Positions 15,788-23,537 of a stretch of 64,000 nt of DNA are shown in pieces (the stretch's first letter is position 1; the number at the start of each line of letters is the position of its first letter). The position numbers and the translations under genes are program-made. The notes under the pieces are model-generated. The model saw only the letters and a list, made by a program, of their open reading frames with translations, was not told where the DNA came from and did no database searches. Source of the DNA: Streptomyces sp. NBS 14/10 (GTDB lineage Bacteria; Actinomycetota; Actinomycetes; Streptomycetales; Streptomycetaceae); assembly GCF_002224125.1 (NCBI RefSeq), contig NZ_NCSM01000015.1, positions 148,933 through 212,932 on the forward strand. Reading direction: 5' to 3'.

Positions 15788-16936
15788 ATGCATGTGTTAC
15801 GAAGGCGTCGGCGAGGCCCGCTCGTCCTGACCAGCGTGGGCGCGGTCCTCCTTGCCGCGTCGACCGGGCTGACGGCGGCGGCGAAGCCGCAGCAGGCCGA
15901 TCCGCTTCAACAGCAGGTGGACGCGATCCATGACACTGGGGTCGTCGGTGTGCTCGCCGAGGTGACGTCACCGGACACACGTGACAGCGCACGCGCCGGG
16001 ACGGCCGAGAGGGGCACTGGGAGGCCGATGCCGCGGAACGGCCGGTTTCGGATCGGCAGCGCCGCCAAGACATTCACCGCCACGGTCGTGCTGCAACTCG
16101 TCGGCGAGGGGCGAATGTCCCTGGCGGACAACGTCGAGCAGTGGCTGCCGGGAGTGGTCCGGGGTAATGGCAACGACAGCAGCCAGATCAACGTGCGCCA
16201 GCTGCTGCAGCACACCAGCGGCATCCGTGACGTCCTGCCGGAGATACCCGCGTTGAACAGCGTGGACGGTTATCGAGCGGAGCGGTTCCGCACCTACACC
16301 CCCGGGGAATTGGTGAGGCTGGCGATTCAGGACCCTCCCAACTTCTCCCCGGGCGCCGGTTGGTCGTACTCCAACACCAACTACATTCTCGCCGCGATGA
16401 TCATTCACGAGGTCACCGGCCGGAGTTGGGCGCAGGAAGTGAACGACCGGATCATCCGCCCGCTGGGCCTGAGGGACACCCGTACGCCCGGCGCCTTCCC
16501 GTTCGTCCTGGGCCCGCACGCCCACAGCTACGCCGCGTTCGGCACCGACACCCGCATCGACGTCACGGCGCTCAATTCGAGTATGGCCGTCGGCTCCGGC
16601 TCGATCATCAGCACCACGCACGACCTGAACCGGTTCTACACCGCACTGCTCGGCGGCCGTCTGCTGGCTCCGGCGCAGCTCGACGAGATGACGACCACCA
16701 AGCCCGCGCCCGAGCTGGGTGTGAGGTACGGACTCGGTCTGGGCGAGATTCCGTTGTCCTGTGGCGGCAGCTACTTCGGCCACCCGGGCGAACTGCTCGG
16801 CTATCGCACCTGGAGTGGGGTCACCCGAGACGGGGCCCGGACCGCCGTGGTGTACGTCACCAGTGATGGCGGCCAGGGTACCCAGCAGGCCATGAGCACG
16901 CTCGTGGACCAGGAGCTGTGCCGGACGCGCTCCTAG
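15788..16936 (+). CDS. Secreted serine hydrolase, beta-lactamase/DD-peptidase family
   Basis: A 382-residue class C-type penicillin-recognising protein. It has a signal peptide with an Arg-rich start (MHVLRRRRRG) and a hydrophobic core ending TGLTAAAKPQQ. The three active-site motifs are visible: SAAK (S-x-x-K, near residue 96), YSN in WSYSNTNY (near 196), and HPG in YFGHPGE in place of KTG. This fits a D-alanyl-D-alanine carboxypeptidase or esterase acting outside the membrane. Codon 4 is TTA (15797-15799), the rare bldA-dependent leucine codon, hinting at developmental control of translation. AGGAAAGGG lies at 15771-15779. Monocistronic. Confidence 0.9.
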   Translation: MHVLRRRRRGPLVLTSVGAVLLAASTGLTAAAKPQQADPLQQQVDAIHDTGVVGVLAEVTSPDTRDSARAGTAERGTGRPMPRNGRFRIGSAAKTFTATVVLQLVGEGRMSLADNVEQWLPGVVRGNGNDSSQINVRQLLQHTSGIRDVLPEIPALNSVDGYRAERFRTYTPGELVRLAIQDPPNFSPGAGWSYSNTNYILAAMIIHEVTGRSWAQEVNDRIIRPLGLRDTRTPGAFPFVLGPHAHSYAAFGTDTRIDVTALNSSMAVGSGSIISTTHDLNRFYTALLGGRLLAPAQLDEMTTTKPAPELGVRYGLGLGEIPLSCGGSYFGHPGELLGYRTWSGVTRDGARTAVVYVTSDGGQGTQQAMSTLVDQELCRTRS

Positions 16937-17065
16937 TACTCCGGTCTGGTTCGCGATCCATGCGCGGGATGGGGTGTTGAGGCGACGTCGGTAGTGGATG
17001 CGCCCTCGAACCGTTTCCCGGAACGGGAACGGGGCCGCGGTCCTCGGACGCGCGAAAGGGGCGGG

Positions 17066-17362
17066 CTACAGGTCGGCGAACGGCGGGCAGATGTACGTAA
17101 CGGCGACAAGGCGCAGCCGGGGGAGAGGCAGGACCAGCATGAACCCGTCTTCCAGGACCGACAGGCGCCGCACGCCGCCTGCGACTCCCGGCCGCGGGCC
17201 GTCTCCTACGGCCGTGACGTCGATGCCCATCTCGGCCAGGTCCACGAGCTGCCCAGCCAGCCGCTCCACCTCCACGACCACGCGCTTGGGCAGCCCCTTC
17301 GCCACGTACTCGTAGTCGGGCTCGTACTCCCAGCGCCACCGCTGTCCGGCGTCCTCGGTCAC
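17066..17362 (-). CDS. RelE/ParE-like small protein (possible toxin), last gene of a plasmid-like trio
   Basis: A 98-residue protein beginning at GTG 17362, which overlaps the preceding stop as GTGA. The pattern, with an aromatic start (QRWRWEYEPDYEYVAKGLPKRVVVEVERLAGQLVDLAEMG), a helical hairpin and closing strands (GVRRLSVLEDGFMLVLPLPRLRLVAVTYICPPF), resembles RelE/ParE-type fold proteins. It belongs to a three-gene overlapping set whose composition and coupling recall Streptomyces plasmid or AICE accessory genes. Toxin function is an inference from fold pattern and gene order only. Confidence 0.55.
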   Translation of the reverse strand: MTEDAGQRWRWEYEPDYEYVAKGLPKRVVVEVERLAGQLVDLAEMGIDVTAVGDGPRPGVAGGVRRLSVLEDGFMLVLPLPRLRLVAVTYICPPFADL

Positions 17363-17730
17363 CCCGCGGTCCGCCCGTCGACTCCGGCCTCGGCCGCCGC
17401 CTGCGCATGGATGGCGGCCACTTCGGCGGCGATGGCACGCCCCTCGGCCAGATCCGCCACCTGCCCCGCGCGGGCCTCCAGCTCGCTCAGGCGCGCGGCC
17501 CGCGCGGGAACGCGCTCGATCGCCACCGCGAGCGCCCACCGCCGCAGGAACCGGCGCATGGGGGCCGCGTCGACCTGGCTGCGAGCGGCCTCCACCGCCG
17601 CCGTCCGCTCTGCGTCGAACGCGGCCACCTGGTTCGGCGCAATCTGCACCAGGGCCGCGCGCAGGTCCTCCGCTGTGGTCTTGGGCTGCGGGATCAGGGG
17701 CCTGTGCCCGTCCGCTGCTGCTTCGCTCAT
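17359..17730 (-). CDS. Helical alanine-rich protein, middle gene of the trio (possible antitoxin)
   Basis: A 123-residue, strongly helical, Ala/Arg/Glu-rich protein (TTAEDLRAALVQIAPNQVAAFDAERTAAVEAARSQVD onward; LSELEARAGQVADLAEGRAIAAEVAAIHAQAAAEAG at the end). Its start overlaps the upstream stop (ATGA) and its stop overlaps the start of the RelE-like gene, so all three are translationally coupled. The position before a RelE/ParE-like product would suit an antitoxin or cofactor. No DNA-binding motif is clear. Confidence 0.5.
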   Translation of the reverse strand: MSEAAADGHRPLIPQPKTTAEDLRAALVQIAPNQVAAFDAERTAAVEAARSQVDAAPMRRFLRRWALAVAIERVPARAARLSELEARAGQVADLAEGRAIAAEVAAIHAQAAAEAGVDGRTAG

Positions 17731-18161
17731 GCCGCCACGCTCCCTGTGCTCCCCGTGTTCCCCGTGCTCCCTGTGCTTGCGGCGGGAGCCACGGTGATCC
17801 GCAGCTCGACGCGCCCCTCGGCATACTCCCTCAGCAGCACCTCACACAGCAGCCCGAACCCGGGAACGCCTCCCCGACGGGCTTGCTCCTGCCTCTTCCA
17901 CCTGGTCTCGGCCCTCTCGCACACGCTCTCATCGAGGTAGACGCGGCATCCGCCCCGCTCCGCCGTGCCGAATGTGCTGCCAGCCGGAACGGGCGCGTCG
18001 AGCGACCCTTCGGCGTACGCCGTCAGGAGCGCTTCGAGGACCCGCGAGCGGGCGCGGGCCAGACCGTCGTCCTCGGCTCGCTGCTTCACCTGCTGCTTCC
18101 ACAGGTCCGTGTCCATCCAGACCAGGCGGCCAGGGCGCGCCGTGCCGTCGGCGGCTCTCAC
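17727..18161 (-). CDS. Hypothetical first gene of the plasmid-like trio
   Basis: A 144-residue protein from GTG 18161, with GGAGG four bases upstream. The N-terminal part (WMDTDLWKQQVKQRAEDDGLARARSRVLEALLTAYAEGSL) and second half (ESVCERAETRWKRQEQARRGGVPGFGLLCEVLLREYAEG) look like two repeats of a helical module, possibly ribbon-helix-helix-like. The C-terminus is a low-complexity STGSTGNTGSTGS tail encoded by four tandem 9-bp repeats (17740-17775), a sign of recent repeat growth. A 19-bp near-palindrome lies 43 bases upstream, so it may be an autoregulator of the trio. Confidence 0.55.
   Translation of the reverse strand: MRAADGTARPGRLVWMDTDLWKQQVKQRAEDDGLARARSRVLEALLTAYAEGSLDAPVPAGSTFGTAERGGCRVYLDESVCERAETRWKRQEQARRGGVPGFGLLCEVLLREYAEGRVELRITVAPAASTGSTGNTGSTGSVAA
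17740..17775. repeat. Four tandem 9-bp repeats in coding sequence
   Basis: CTCCCTGTG, CTCCCCGTG, TTCCCCGTG and CTCCCTGTG in a row, encoding the low-complexity tail of the gene at 17727-18161. Confidence 0.85.
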
Positions 18162-18203
18162 GCTTCCTCCATCAGGTGCCGGTAACGGCGTGTCCCGCCA
18201 AGA

Positions 18204-18222
18204 CTAGACTTTCAAGGTCTAG
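18204..18222. promoter_or_regulatory. 19-bp operator-like palindrome upstream of the trio
   Basis: CTAGACTTT-C-AAGGTCTAG has arms pairing at 8 of 9 positions. It is the only AT-rich patch nearby and lies 43 bases before the first gene of the overlapping operon, where an autorepressor would bind. Confidence 0.6.
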
Positions 18223-18318
18223 CAATCAACGCTCCGGACCGCGTCAGGTCGACGGTACGACGAGAAGCGCGACCGAAGGAGCGACCTGCGCACCCAGAGG
18301 GCATGGGGGCGAGGTGGA

Positions 18319-18819
18319 TCAGCGGCCGGTCGAGCCGTCGATCAGTTCGCGGAGGATGTCCGCGTGGCCCGCGTGACGGCCGGTCTCCTCGATCATGTGG
18401 GTCAGTGCCCAGCGGACGCTGGGAGCGGGGCGCCCCGGTCGCGGTCGGGGGACCGTGGCGCCGAGATCGGTGCAGCCGTCGAGAATGTCGTTCGCGCGCT
18501 CGACCGTCTCTCGGTAGCGGGCCACGATATCGGCCACACTGTCCGCCGATGCGGCCTGGAACGTCGCCTGCCAGTCGGTGACGTCGTCCCCGAGAAACAT
18601 CGAACGCTCGACGAAAGTCAGGTGGTTGAGCAGGCCGAGCAGGTTCGTGCCCGACGGCACTGCGGCTGTTCGCACCTGTGGCTCGGGGACACCGTCGACC
18701 TTCGCGGCGATCGAAGTCCGGAGGTAGTCGAGAAATGCGCGCAGGACCTCCATCTCGCTGCTTCCGGTCCGGGGCGGCGGGGTGTCGCTGCGGCGGTTGT
18801 GGCGCGTGGTGCTGGGCAA
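18319..18819 (-). CDS. DinB/DUF664-type four-helix protein
   Basis: About 166 residues. The actinobacterial DUF664/DinB pattern is clear: PPPRTGSSEMEVLRAFLDYLRTSIAAKV at the start, LLGLLNHLTFVERSMF (first metal-ligand His), and VRWALTHMIEETGRHAGHADILRELIDGSTGR (two further His ligands and the family end). Such proteins bind a divalent metal, and some are mycothiol-dependent transferases. Start uncertain: homology reaches upstream of the ATG at 18753, so I accept the TTG at 18819, preceded by AAAGG. No operon partner is certain. Confidence 0.8.
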   Translation of the reverse strand: MPSTTRHNRRSDTPPPRTGSSEMEVLRAFLDYLRTSIAAKVDGVPEPQVRTAAVPSGTNLLGLLNHLTFVERSMFLGDDVTDWQATFQAASADSVADIVARYRETVERANDILDGCTDLGATVPRPRPGRPAPSVRWALTHMIEETGRHAGHADILRELIDGSTGR

Positions 18820-18862
18820 CAGTGGTCACCTTTCTTCGTCGTCGGGAGCCCCGACCACCGTG

Positions 18863-19489
18863 TCAGGCGGTGCGGCGGATGAGGAGGACATGGTCGGTGA
18901 CCTCGGCGGTGCGCCCGCCCGGTCCAGTCGCGATCCGGCGCGGTGCGTCGGCCCGCTCGACCGTCCATGTCTCCGGGGCCAGATCGATACCGGCGGCGAC
19001 CTCCTGCGGGCTCGGGTACCGGGTATCGGGGGCCTGGTTCCACGACCACGGAGCGGTCGAGCCGTGGTCGACGACCAGTAGCCGCCCGCCCGGGCGCAGT
19101 GCGTACGCGGCCGAGCGCAGGACGGTTGCCCGGTCCAGGTCACAGGGGGTGTGCAGATAGTGGGCGCAGATCAGGTCGAATCCGCCGGGCGGGAAAGACG
19201 TGTGCAAGTCGTGGCGTACGGCGATGACGCGGTCGCCCAGGCCGTGTGCGCGGGCGCGGGCGGCGAGCCGCTCGACCGCCACCGCCGAGATGTCGGCGGC
19301 GGTCACCTGCCATCCCTGACCGGCGAGCCACAGCGCGTCGCCGCCGTCGCCGCATCCGAGGTCCAACGCGTCACCGGGCGGCAGGCCCGCCACCGTCTCA
19401 GTGAGGCGAACATTCGGCTGCGGGGCGTCGGCTGCCGGCCGGGCCGCATAGACGCCGTCCCAGAACGCGACCGCATCGGTGGTGCTCAT
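18863..19489 (-). CDS. Class I SAM-dependent methyltransferase
   Basis: A 208-residue protein starting MSTTDAVAFWDGVYAAR at ATG 19489 (AAGGAG upstream). Motif I is ALDLGCGDGGDALWLAGQGWQVTAADIS, with the acidic end of strand 2 in AADIS. HDLHTSFPPGGFDLICAHYL and YALRPGGRLLVVDHG follow. It resembles thiopurine or small-molecule methyltransferases. It is divergent from an XRE-cupin regulator, and a 17-bp dyad (19566-19582) at the regulator's start lies 77 bases from this start, so the regulator probably controls it. Confidence 0.85.
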   Translation of the reverse strand: MSTTDAVAFWDGVYAARPAADAPQPNVRLTETVAGLPPGDALDLGCGDGGDALWLAGQGWQVTAADISAVAVERLAARARAHGLGDRVIAVRHDLHTSFPPGGFDLICAHYLHTPCDLDRATVLRSAAYALRPGGRLLVVDHGSTAPWSWNQAPDTRYPSPQEVAAGIDLAPETWTVERADAPRRIATGPGGRTAEVTDHVLLIRRTA

Positions 19490-19565
19490 CAAGACTCCTT
19501 GTGTCGGTGGGCTTGTGCCGGTGGGCGCCCAGTCTTGCCAGGCACACCACGACCTGGCACGAAAA

Positions 19566-19582
19566 CTTGCGGTAACGGCAAG
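19566..19582. promoter_or_regulatory. 17-bp operator-like dyad at the XRE-cupin start
   Basis: CTTGCGGTAACGGCAAG: the 8-base arms pair at all but one position. It directly abuts ATG 19583 of the XRE-cupin gene, which suggests self-repression and control of the divergent methyltransferase. Confidence 0.65.
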
Positions 19583-19591
19583 ATGGGCCTC

Positions 19592-20209
19592 ATGGACTCC
19601 AAGACGGACGACGACGTGCTCGACGCGGTGGGGCCGCGGCTCCGTGCGCTGCGCCGTGACCGCGGCATCACCCTCGCCGACCTCGCCGCGACGACCGGCG
19701 TGTCGGAGAGCACCCTGTCCCGGCTGGAGAGCGGGCAGCGCCGGCCGAGCCTGGAACTGCTGCTGCCGCTGGCCCGTATCTACGACGTTCCGCTGGACGA
19801 CCTCGTGGGTGCCCCGCGCACCGGCGACCCCCGGATCCACCTCAAGCCGATCAGACGGTACGGGATGACCTTTGTGCCCCTGTCCCGGCGACCGGGCGGG
19901 GTGCACGCCTTCAAGATGATCATCCCTGCCCGGCCGGAACCGCTCGAGCCGACCCCGCAGACCCACGAAGGCTTCGAATGGCTCTATGTGCTCAACGGCC
20001 ACCTGCGACTCGTGATCGGCGAGCGCGATCTGACGTTGCCGCCCGGTGAGGCAGCCGAGTTCGACACGTCCTTGCCGCACTGGCTGGGCAGTGCCGATGG
20101 CGGCGTGGTCGAGCTTCTCATCCTGTTCGGCCCGCAGGGGCTGCGTGCGCACGTACGCACCGAACCTCATCGGTCGTCTCAGGCGTCTCAGGCCGGGCCC
20201 CGGCGATGA
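19592..20209 (+). CDS. XRE-family regulator with C-terminal cupin domain
   Basis: About 205 residues from ATG 19592 (ATG 19583 is also possible). HTH: VGPRLRALRRDRGITLADLAATTGVSESTLSRLESGQRRPSLELLLPLARIYDVPLDDLVG. The C-terminal half is a cupin (VHAFKMIIPARPEPLEPTPQTHEGFEWLYVLNGHLRLVIGERDLTLPPGEAAEFDTSLPHWLG) with the H-x-E-like HEGFEW and the later PHW histidine. XRE-cupin proteins repress small metabolic or detoxification genes in response to a ligand bound by the cupin. It converges with the MFS gene, whose stop is eight bases away. Confidence 0.9.
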   Translation: MDSKTDDDVLDAVGPRLRALRRDRGITLADLAATTGVSESTLSRLESGQRRPSLELLLPLARIYDVPLDDLVGAPRTGDPRIHLKPIRRYGMTFVPLSRRPGGVHAFKMIIPARPEPLEPTPQTHEGFEWLYVLNGHLRLVIGERDLTLPPGEAAEFDTSLPHWLGSADGGVVELLILFGPQGLRAHVRTEPHRSSQASQAGPRR

Positions 20210-20217
20210 AGAAGCCG

Positions 20218-21522
20218 TCACGCGGGCGGGGCCGGAGTCTCCGGCGGGGCAGGAAGCGTCCGTCCCAGGCGGGCGAGTGGGGACAGGGCCATCAGCGCCG
20301 GCGACAGCAGCATGCCTGCGGCTGTCACCAGGAGGCTGGTGCGCGTCCCCCACACTTCCGCGAGAAAGCCGCCGAGCAGCGAGCCGAGCGGGGTCAGCCC
20401 CATGCCGACAAAGTTGATCGTCGCGGCCGCGCGGCCTTGCATCCCGTCCGGAGTAACGGTCTGCCGGACGGCCATGACCGTGACATTCACCAGCTGGCCG
20501 AAGGTCCCGAAGACGAAGTTGACCATAAGAAGCGCGGGAACCGTCACCACGGAGGGGCCGTGCAGCGCAGGCACAAACAGGAACACGCCGTCGCCGAGTG
20601 CTGCCGCGGACACGAGCACAGCGCCATATCCGAAGCGGCTCGGTAGGCGGGCGGCCAGCAGCGAGCCCAGGAGCGCGCCCGGCCCCGTCGCCGCGAGCGC
20701 CAGCCCGACGGCGGTGCCCGACAGGTGCAGGTCCCGTGGCAGGAGCAGCAGATAGACGGTCATCACGGCCGCGAAGAAAAACTGGAAGGCGGCTGATGCG
20801 AGGCACACAGTCCGCAGCGAGGTGTCACTGGCGACAAAACGGAGGCCCTCATGGATCCGCCGCCAGACCCGAGGCGGACGTTCCGAGCGTTCCGGGACGG
20901 ATTCGCGGCGACTGATCCGTCGGATCGACAGGAACGACAGCGCGAAAAACACGGCGCTGGAGGCGGCGGCGATCGGCGCCGACAGCACAGACACCAACGC
21001 ACCGCCGAGGGCGGGACCGCCGATCTGCGCCGCGGACCGACTGCCCTCGAGCGCGCTGTTGGCCCGTACCAACTGATCGCGTTTCACCAGCCGTACCGAA
21101 GACGCCTGGTATGCCACGTCGAAGAACACGGACAGAGCCCCGATGGCGAAGGCAACCACGAACAGCGTCGGCAGGCCGAGCGCACCGAGGAGGCCGGCCA
21201 CGGCGGCGGCGCCCAGTGCCAGGGCCCGACCGGCGTCCGTCAGCACCATCAGCGTGCGGGTTTGCCACCTGTCCACCCACGCGCCGGCGAAGAGCGACAG
21301 CAGCAGGATCGGCGCCTGCCCCACCGCGCGCAGGGCGCCCAACTGGCCGGCACTGGCGTCGAGCGTCAGGACGGCGAAGAGCGGCAGAACCACCAGACTT
21401 GTATGTTCGCCCAGTTGGGAGGCCGTCTGGCCCACCCAGAGCCGGCGGAAGTCGCCGTCCCGCCACAGGCTTGACGGAACAGGCCGACCGGAATCGGATG
21501 CAGCGGAGGAAGAAGACGGCAC
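20218..21522 (-). CDS. MFS efflux transporter (EntS/TMS-like)
   Basis: A 434-residue protein with 12 predicted membrane segments, from GTG 21522 (GAGGGG five bases upstream). It begins with the family pattern LWRDGDFRRLWVGQTASQLGEHTSLVVLPLFAVLTL. The cytoplasmic loop between TM2 and TM3 contains GAWVDRWQTRTLMVLTD, the motif A equivalent. The helix VTVMAVRQTVTPDGMQGRAAATINFVGMGLTPLGSLLGG is typical of enterobactin-exporter-like and actinobacterial multidrug MFS proteins. Substrate unknown. No adjacent biosynthetic genes. Confidence 0.85.
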   Translation of the reverse strand: MPSSSSAASDSGRPVPSSLWRDGDFRRLWVGQTASQLGEHTSLVVLPLFAVLTLDASAGQLGALRAVGQAPILLLSLFAGAWVDRWQTRTLMVLTDAGRALALGAAAVAGLLGALGLPTLFVVAFAIGALSVFFDVAYQASSVRLVKRDQLVRANSALEGSRSAAQIGGPALGGALVSVLSAPIAAASSAVFFALSFLSIRRISRRESVPERSERPPRVWRRIHEGLRFVASDTSLRTVCLASAAFQFFFAAVMTVYLLLLPRDLHLSGTAVGLALAATGPGALLGSLLAARLPSRFGYGAVLVSAAALGDGVFLFVPALHGPSVVTVPALLMVNFVFGTFGQLVNVTVMAVRQTVTPDGMQGRAAATINFVGMGLTPLGSLLGGFLAEVWGTRTSLLVTAAGMLLSPALMALSPLARLGRTLPAPPETPAPPA

Positions 21523-21864
21523 AGGGACCCCTCGGATGACCGAAGACGAGACCCGCCCACCGGCGGTCGACAGGTGCACGACCGTTTCAGGCAGCGGGAA
21601 AGGAAGGCTCGCTATGCCGCGCATCAAGGGCAGCACGCGATGACAGGCCGCTCACGGCCTCAAACGTCAACGCGTGCTCGGACGACCGGGCATGTCTTCA
21701 CTCCTCGTGAGTCACTCGCTGCGCGAACACTAGCTTCCGCTCGGCAGGGCACGAAAGGCAATTATGGGCCGGGCAGACGGCGGGAGGGGCGCGGATGTTC
21801 CTCAAGGTGCGACAGCTCATCGCCGTCGAGGGCTACTTGGGGGTCGACTCAGCGGGCGGTGGGC
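21523..21864. other. Intergenic region between two minus-strand genes
   Basis: 342 bases between the start of the MFS gene and the stop of the LRV-repeat gene. I found no gene, tRNA or strong hairpin. Short starts on the plus strand lack ribosome sites and family resemblance. Confidence 0.4.
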
Positions 21865-23382
21865 TCACTGCTGGCACACCAGATCCGACATCACGGCAGG
21901 CGGCAGGGACGGGTTGGCCGCCGCTGCTTCCGCTACCTGCCAGTCCGCGTCGGCGAGCAGCTCTGCGACGACCGGTGGCGGGAGTGCCGGGTGGCCCGCG
22001 GCTACGGGTCTCGCCCGCTTGTCCGCCAGGCAGGCGAGCAGCGCCGAGGCCGTCGCCCCGCGATGTCGGGCAACCTCACGGAACACCTTCCGCACCGCTG
22101 GTTCGTGCCGGAGCAGGTCCTCCAGCAGCGCCGGGGGCGCGTCCGGGTTGGTCGCCACCTTGGCCAGGACATGGACACCGTGTCGATCGACCATGGTGCG
22201 CAACTGCGCTTCGCTGAGGCCCGGGTGCGGAGCGAGGGCCTTGACCACCTTCGCGTCGGGGTCGTCGGCCAGCCGGTCGCGTATCTCGGGTGGCAAATCG
22301 CGTCGTTGGGCCACGAGCATTCGGGTGGCCGGGTCCGGTGACGTGGCCAGCTCTTCGACCTCGGTGGGAGAGGAGGCGGCAATACGGGGCAGAAGGGTGG
22401 CGCCGATCCTGGTAGTTCGAGCCAGCTGGGTGAGCACATAGAGCGGTACGCGGGGATGGTGTGCGAGCCTGCGGCGTACGTCGGGGTCACGGTCGCCGGC
22501 CAGCGTACGGATCAGGGCATCGTCGATCACGGGATTCTCGGCAAGGTCGGCGCGGACACCGGGAGTAGGGTCCGAGGCGAGCCGTGCGCAGGCATGCCGG
22601 GGCAGGTCCCGGCGGGCGGCGAGCGCCCAGCGCAGCTGCGCCGAGGGATGGTCCACGAAGCCGACGACAACATCGACGGGGGTGGCAGGGTTACGGAGTG
22701 CAGCCTCCCGTATGGCGTGGACGGTGGACTCGTGGGAGCCGTCGCAGGAGGCGCCGGGCAGCAGATCGCAGTCGGGCCGTAGACACTGCCGATCGTGAAC
22801 GAAGGGGGTCTGCTCGCGGTCACAGACCAGACAGCGTCGCGCCGCAGGCAGCCCCTCCCCGGTCACCAACGCTGCCAGTGCGGCCGGGGGTGTCGCCTCG
22901 TTGCTCGCCACCGCGCGGCGGACCTCGGCGTGCGGATGTGCCGCGAGCCTCGCGGCCACGTCTGGGGTGGTCCACAACGCGAGCTCGGCGAGGACACGTA
23001 CGTCCGGGTCCGCCGCGAGCGTGTCCACCACGTCGGACGGGAGGCCACGGCATGCTGCCAGCTTCTCCCGTCGCTCACGGACGGGATCCGCCGCGAGGAC
23101 ACGCGCCCACTCCGGGCGGCCGACACCTTGGTCGAGCAGGGCGAGGGCAGCATCCGGCCAGACGGAGGGATCGATGTCGGCGGCGGTCAGCCGACCCTCG
23201 TACGCGAGCTGCACCGCGCTCTCGTCGACGCGCTCGGCCAACGCGACCGCCTGCGCACGGCTGAGGTCCGCGCGACTGGCGAGGCCCGTGGCGATGTCGT
23301 CGTCCGCGATGGATATCAGCCGGTCGACCAGCTCGGACGACAGGGCGGGATTGGCGGCGAGCCCACACAGGATGTGATGCAC
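21865..23382 (-). CDS. Leucine-rich-variant (LRV) repeat protein with cysteine cluster
   Basis: About 505 residues from GTG 23382. Almost the whole protein is a helical repeat of about 24 residues with the LRV/HEAT-like consensus L-A-x-D-P-x-x-x-V-R-x-x-L-A-x-x-P-x-x-P: for example VVDTLAADPDVRVLAELALWTTPDVAARLAAHPHAEVRRAVA and LIRTLAGDRDPDVRRRLAHHPRVPLYVLTQLA. A cysteine cluster interrupts the repeats (CLVCDREQTPFVHDRQCLRPDCDL plus a later Cys). In the classic Azotobacter LRV protein a cysteine-rich domain binds a 4Fe-4S cluster, so metal binding is plausible here. Function unknown, probably a protein-interaction scaffold. Confidence 0.75.
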   Translation of the reverse strand: MHHILCGLAANPALSSELVDRLISIADDDIATGLASRADLSRAQAVALAERVDESAVQLAYEGRLTAADIDPSVWPDAALALLDQGVGRPEWARVLAADPVRERREKLAACRGLPSDVVDTLAADPDVRVLAELALWTTPDVAARLAAHPHAEVRRAVASNEATPPAALAALVTGEGLPAARRCLVCDREQTPFVHDRQCLRPDCDLLPGASCDGSHESTVHAIREAALRNPATPVDVVVGFVDHPSAQLRWALAARRDLPRHACARLASDPTPGVRADLAENPVIDDALIRTLAGDRDPDVRRRLAHHPRVPLYVLTQLARTTRIGATLLPRIAASSPTEVEELATSPDPATRMLVAQRRDLPPEIRDRLADDPDAKVVKALAPHPGLSEAQLRTMVDRHGVHVLAKVATNPDAPPALLEDLLRHEPAVRKVFREVARHRGATASALLACLADKRARPVAAGHPALPPPVVAELLADADWQVAEAAAANPSLPPAVMSDLVCQQ

Positions 23383-23537
23383 AGAGACATCCTGCCTGTC
23401 ATCGCCATGAGTTGTTGAGGACGAGGGTGGCTTTGGCGATGGATCCGATGTGGCTCGGGCTGCTCGTGATGTGGTGGAGTGCCCGGGGGCCGCGGAGCCG
23501 CCCTTTCGTAGTCGGGCTGTCCGGGTAGGCTGCACCG

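Noticed and set aside
16937..17065. Possible IS scrap sharing GGGATGGGGTGTT with 47731-47743
   Set aside because: The shared word is too short to call a repeat family.
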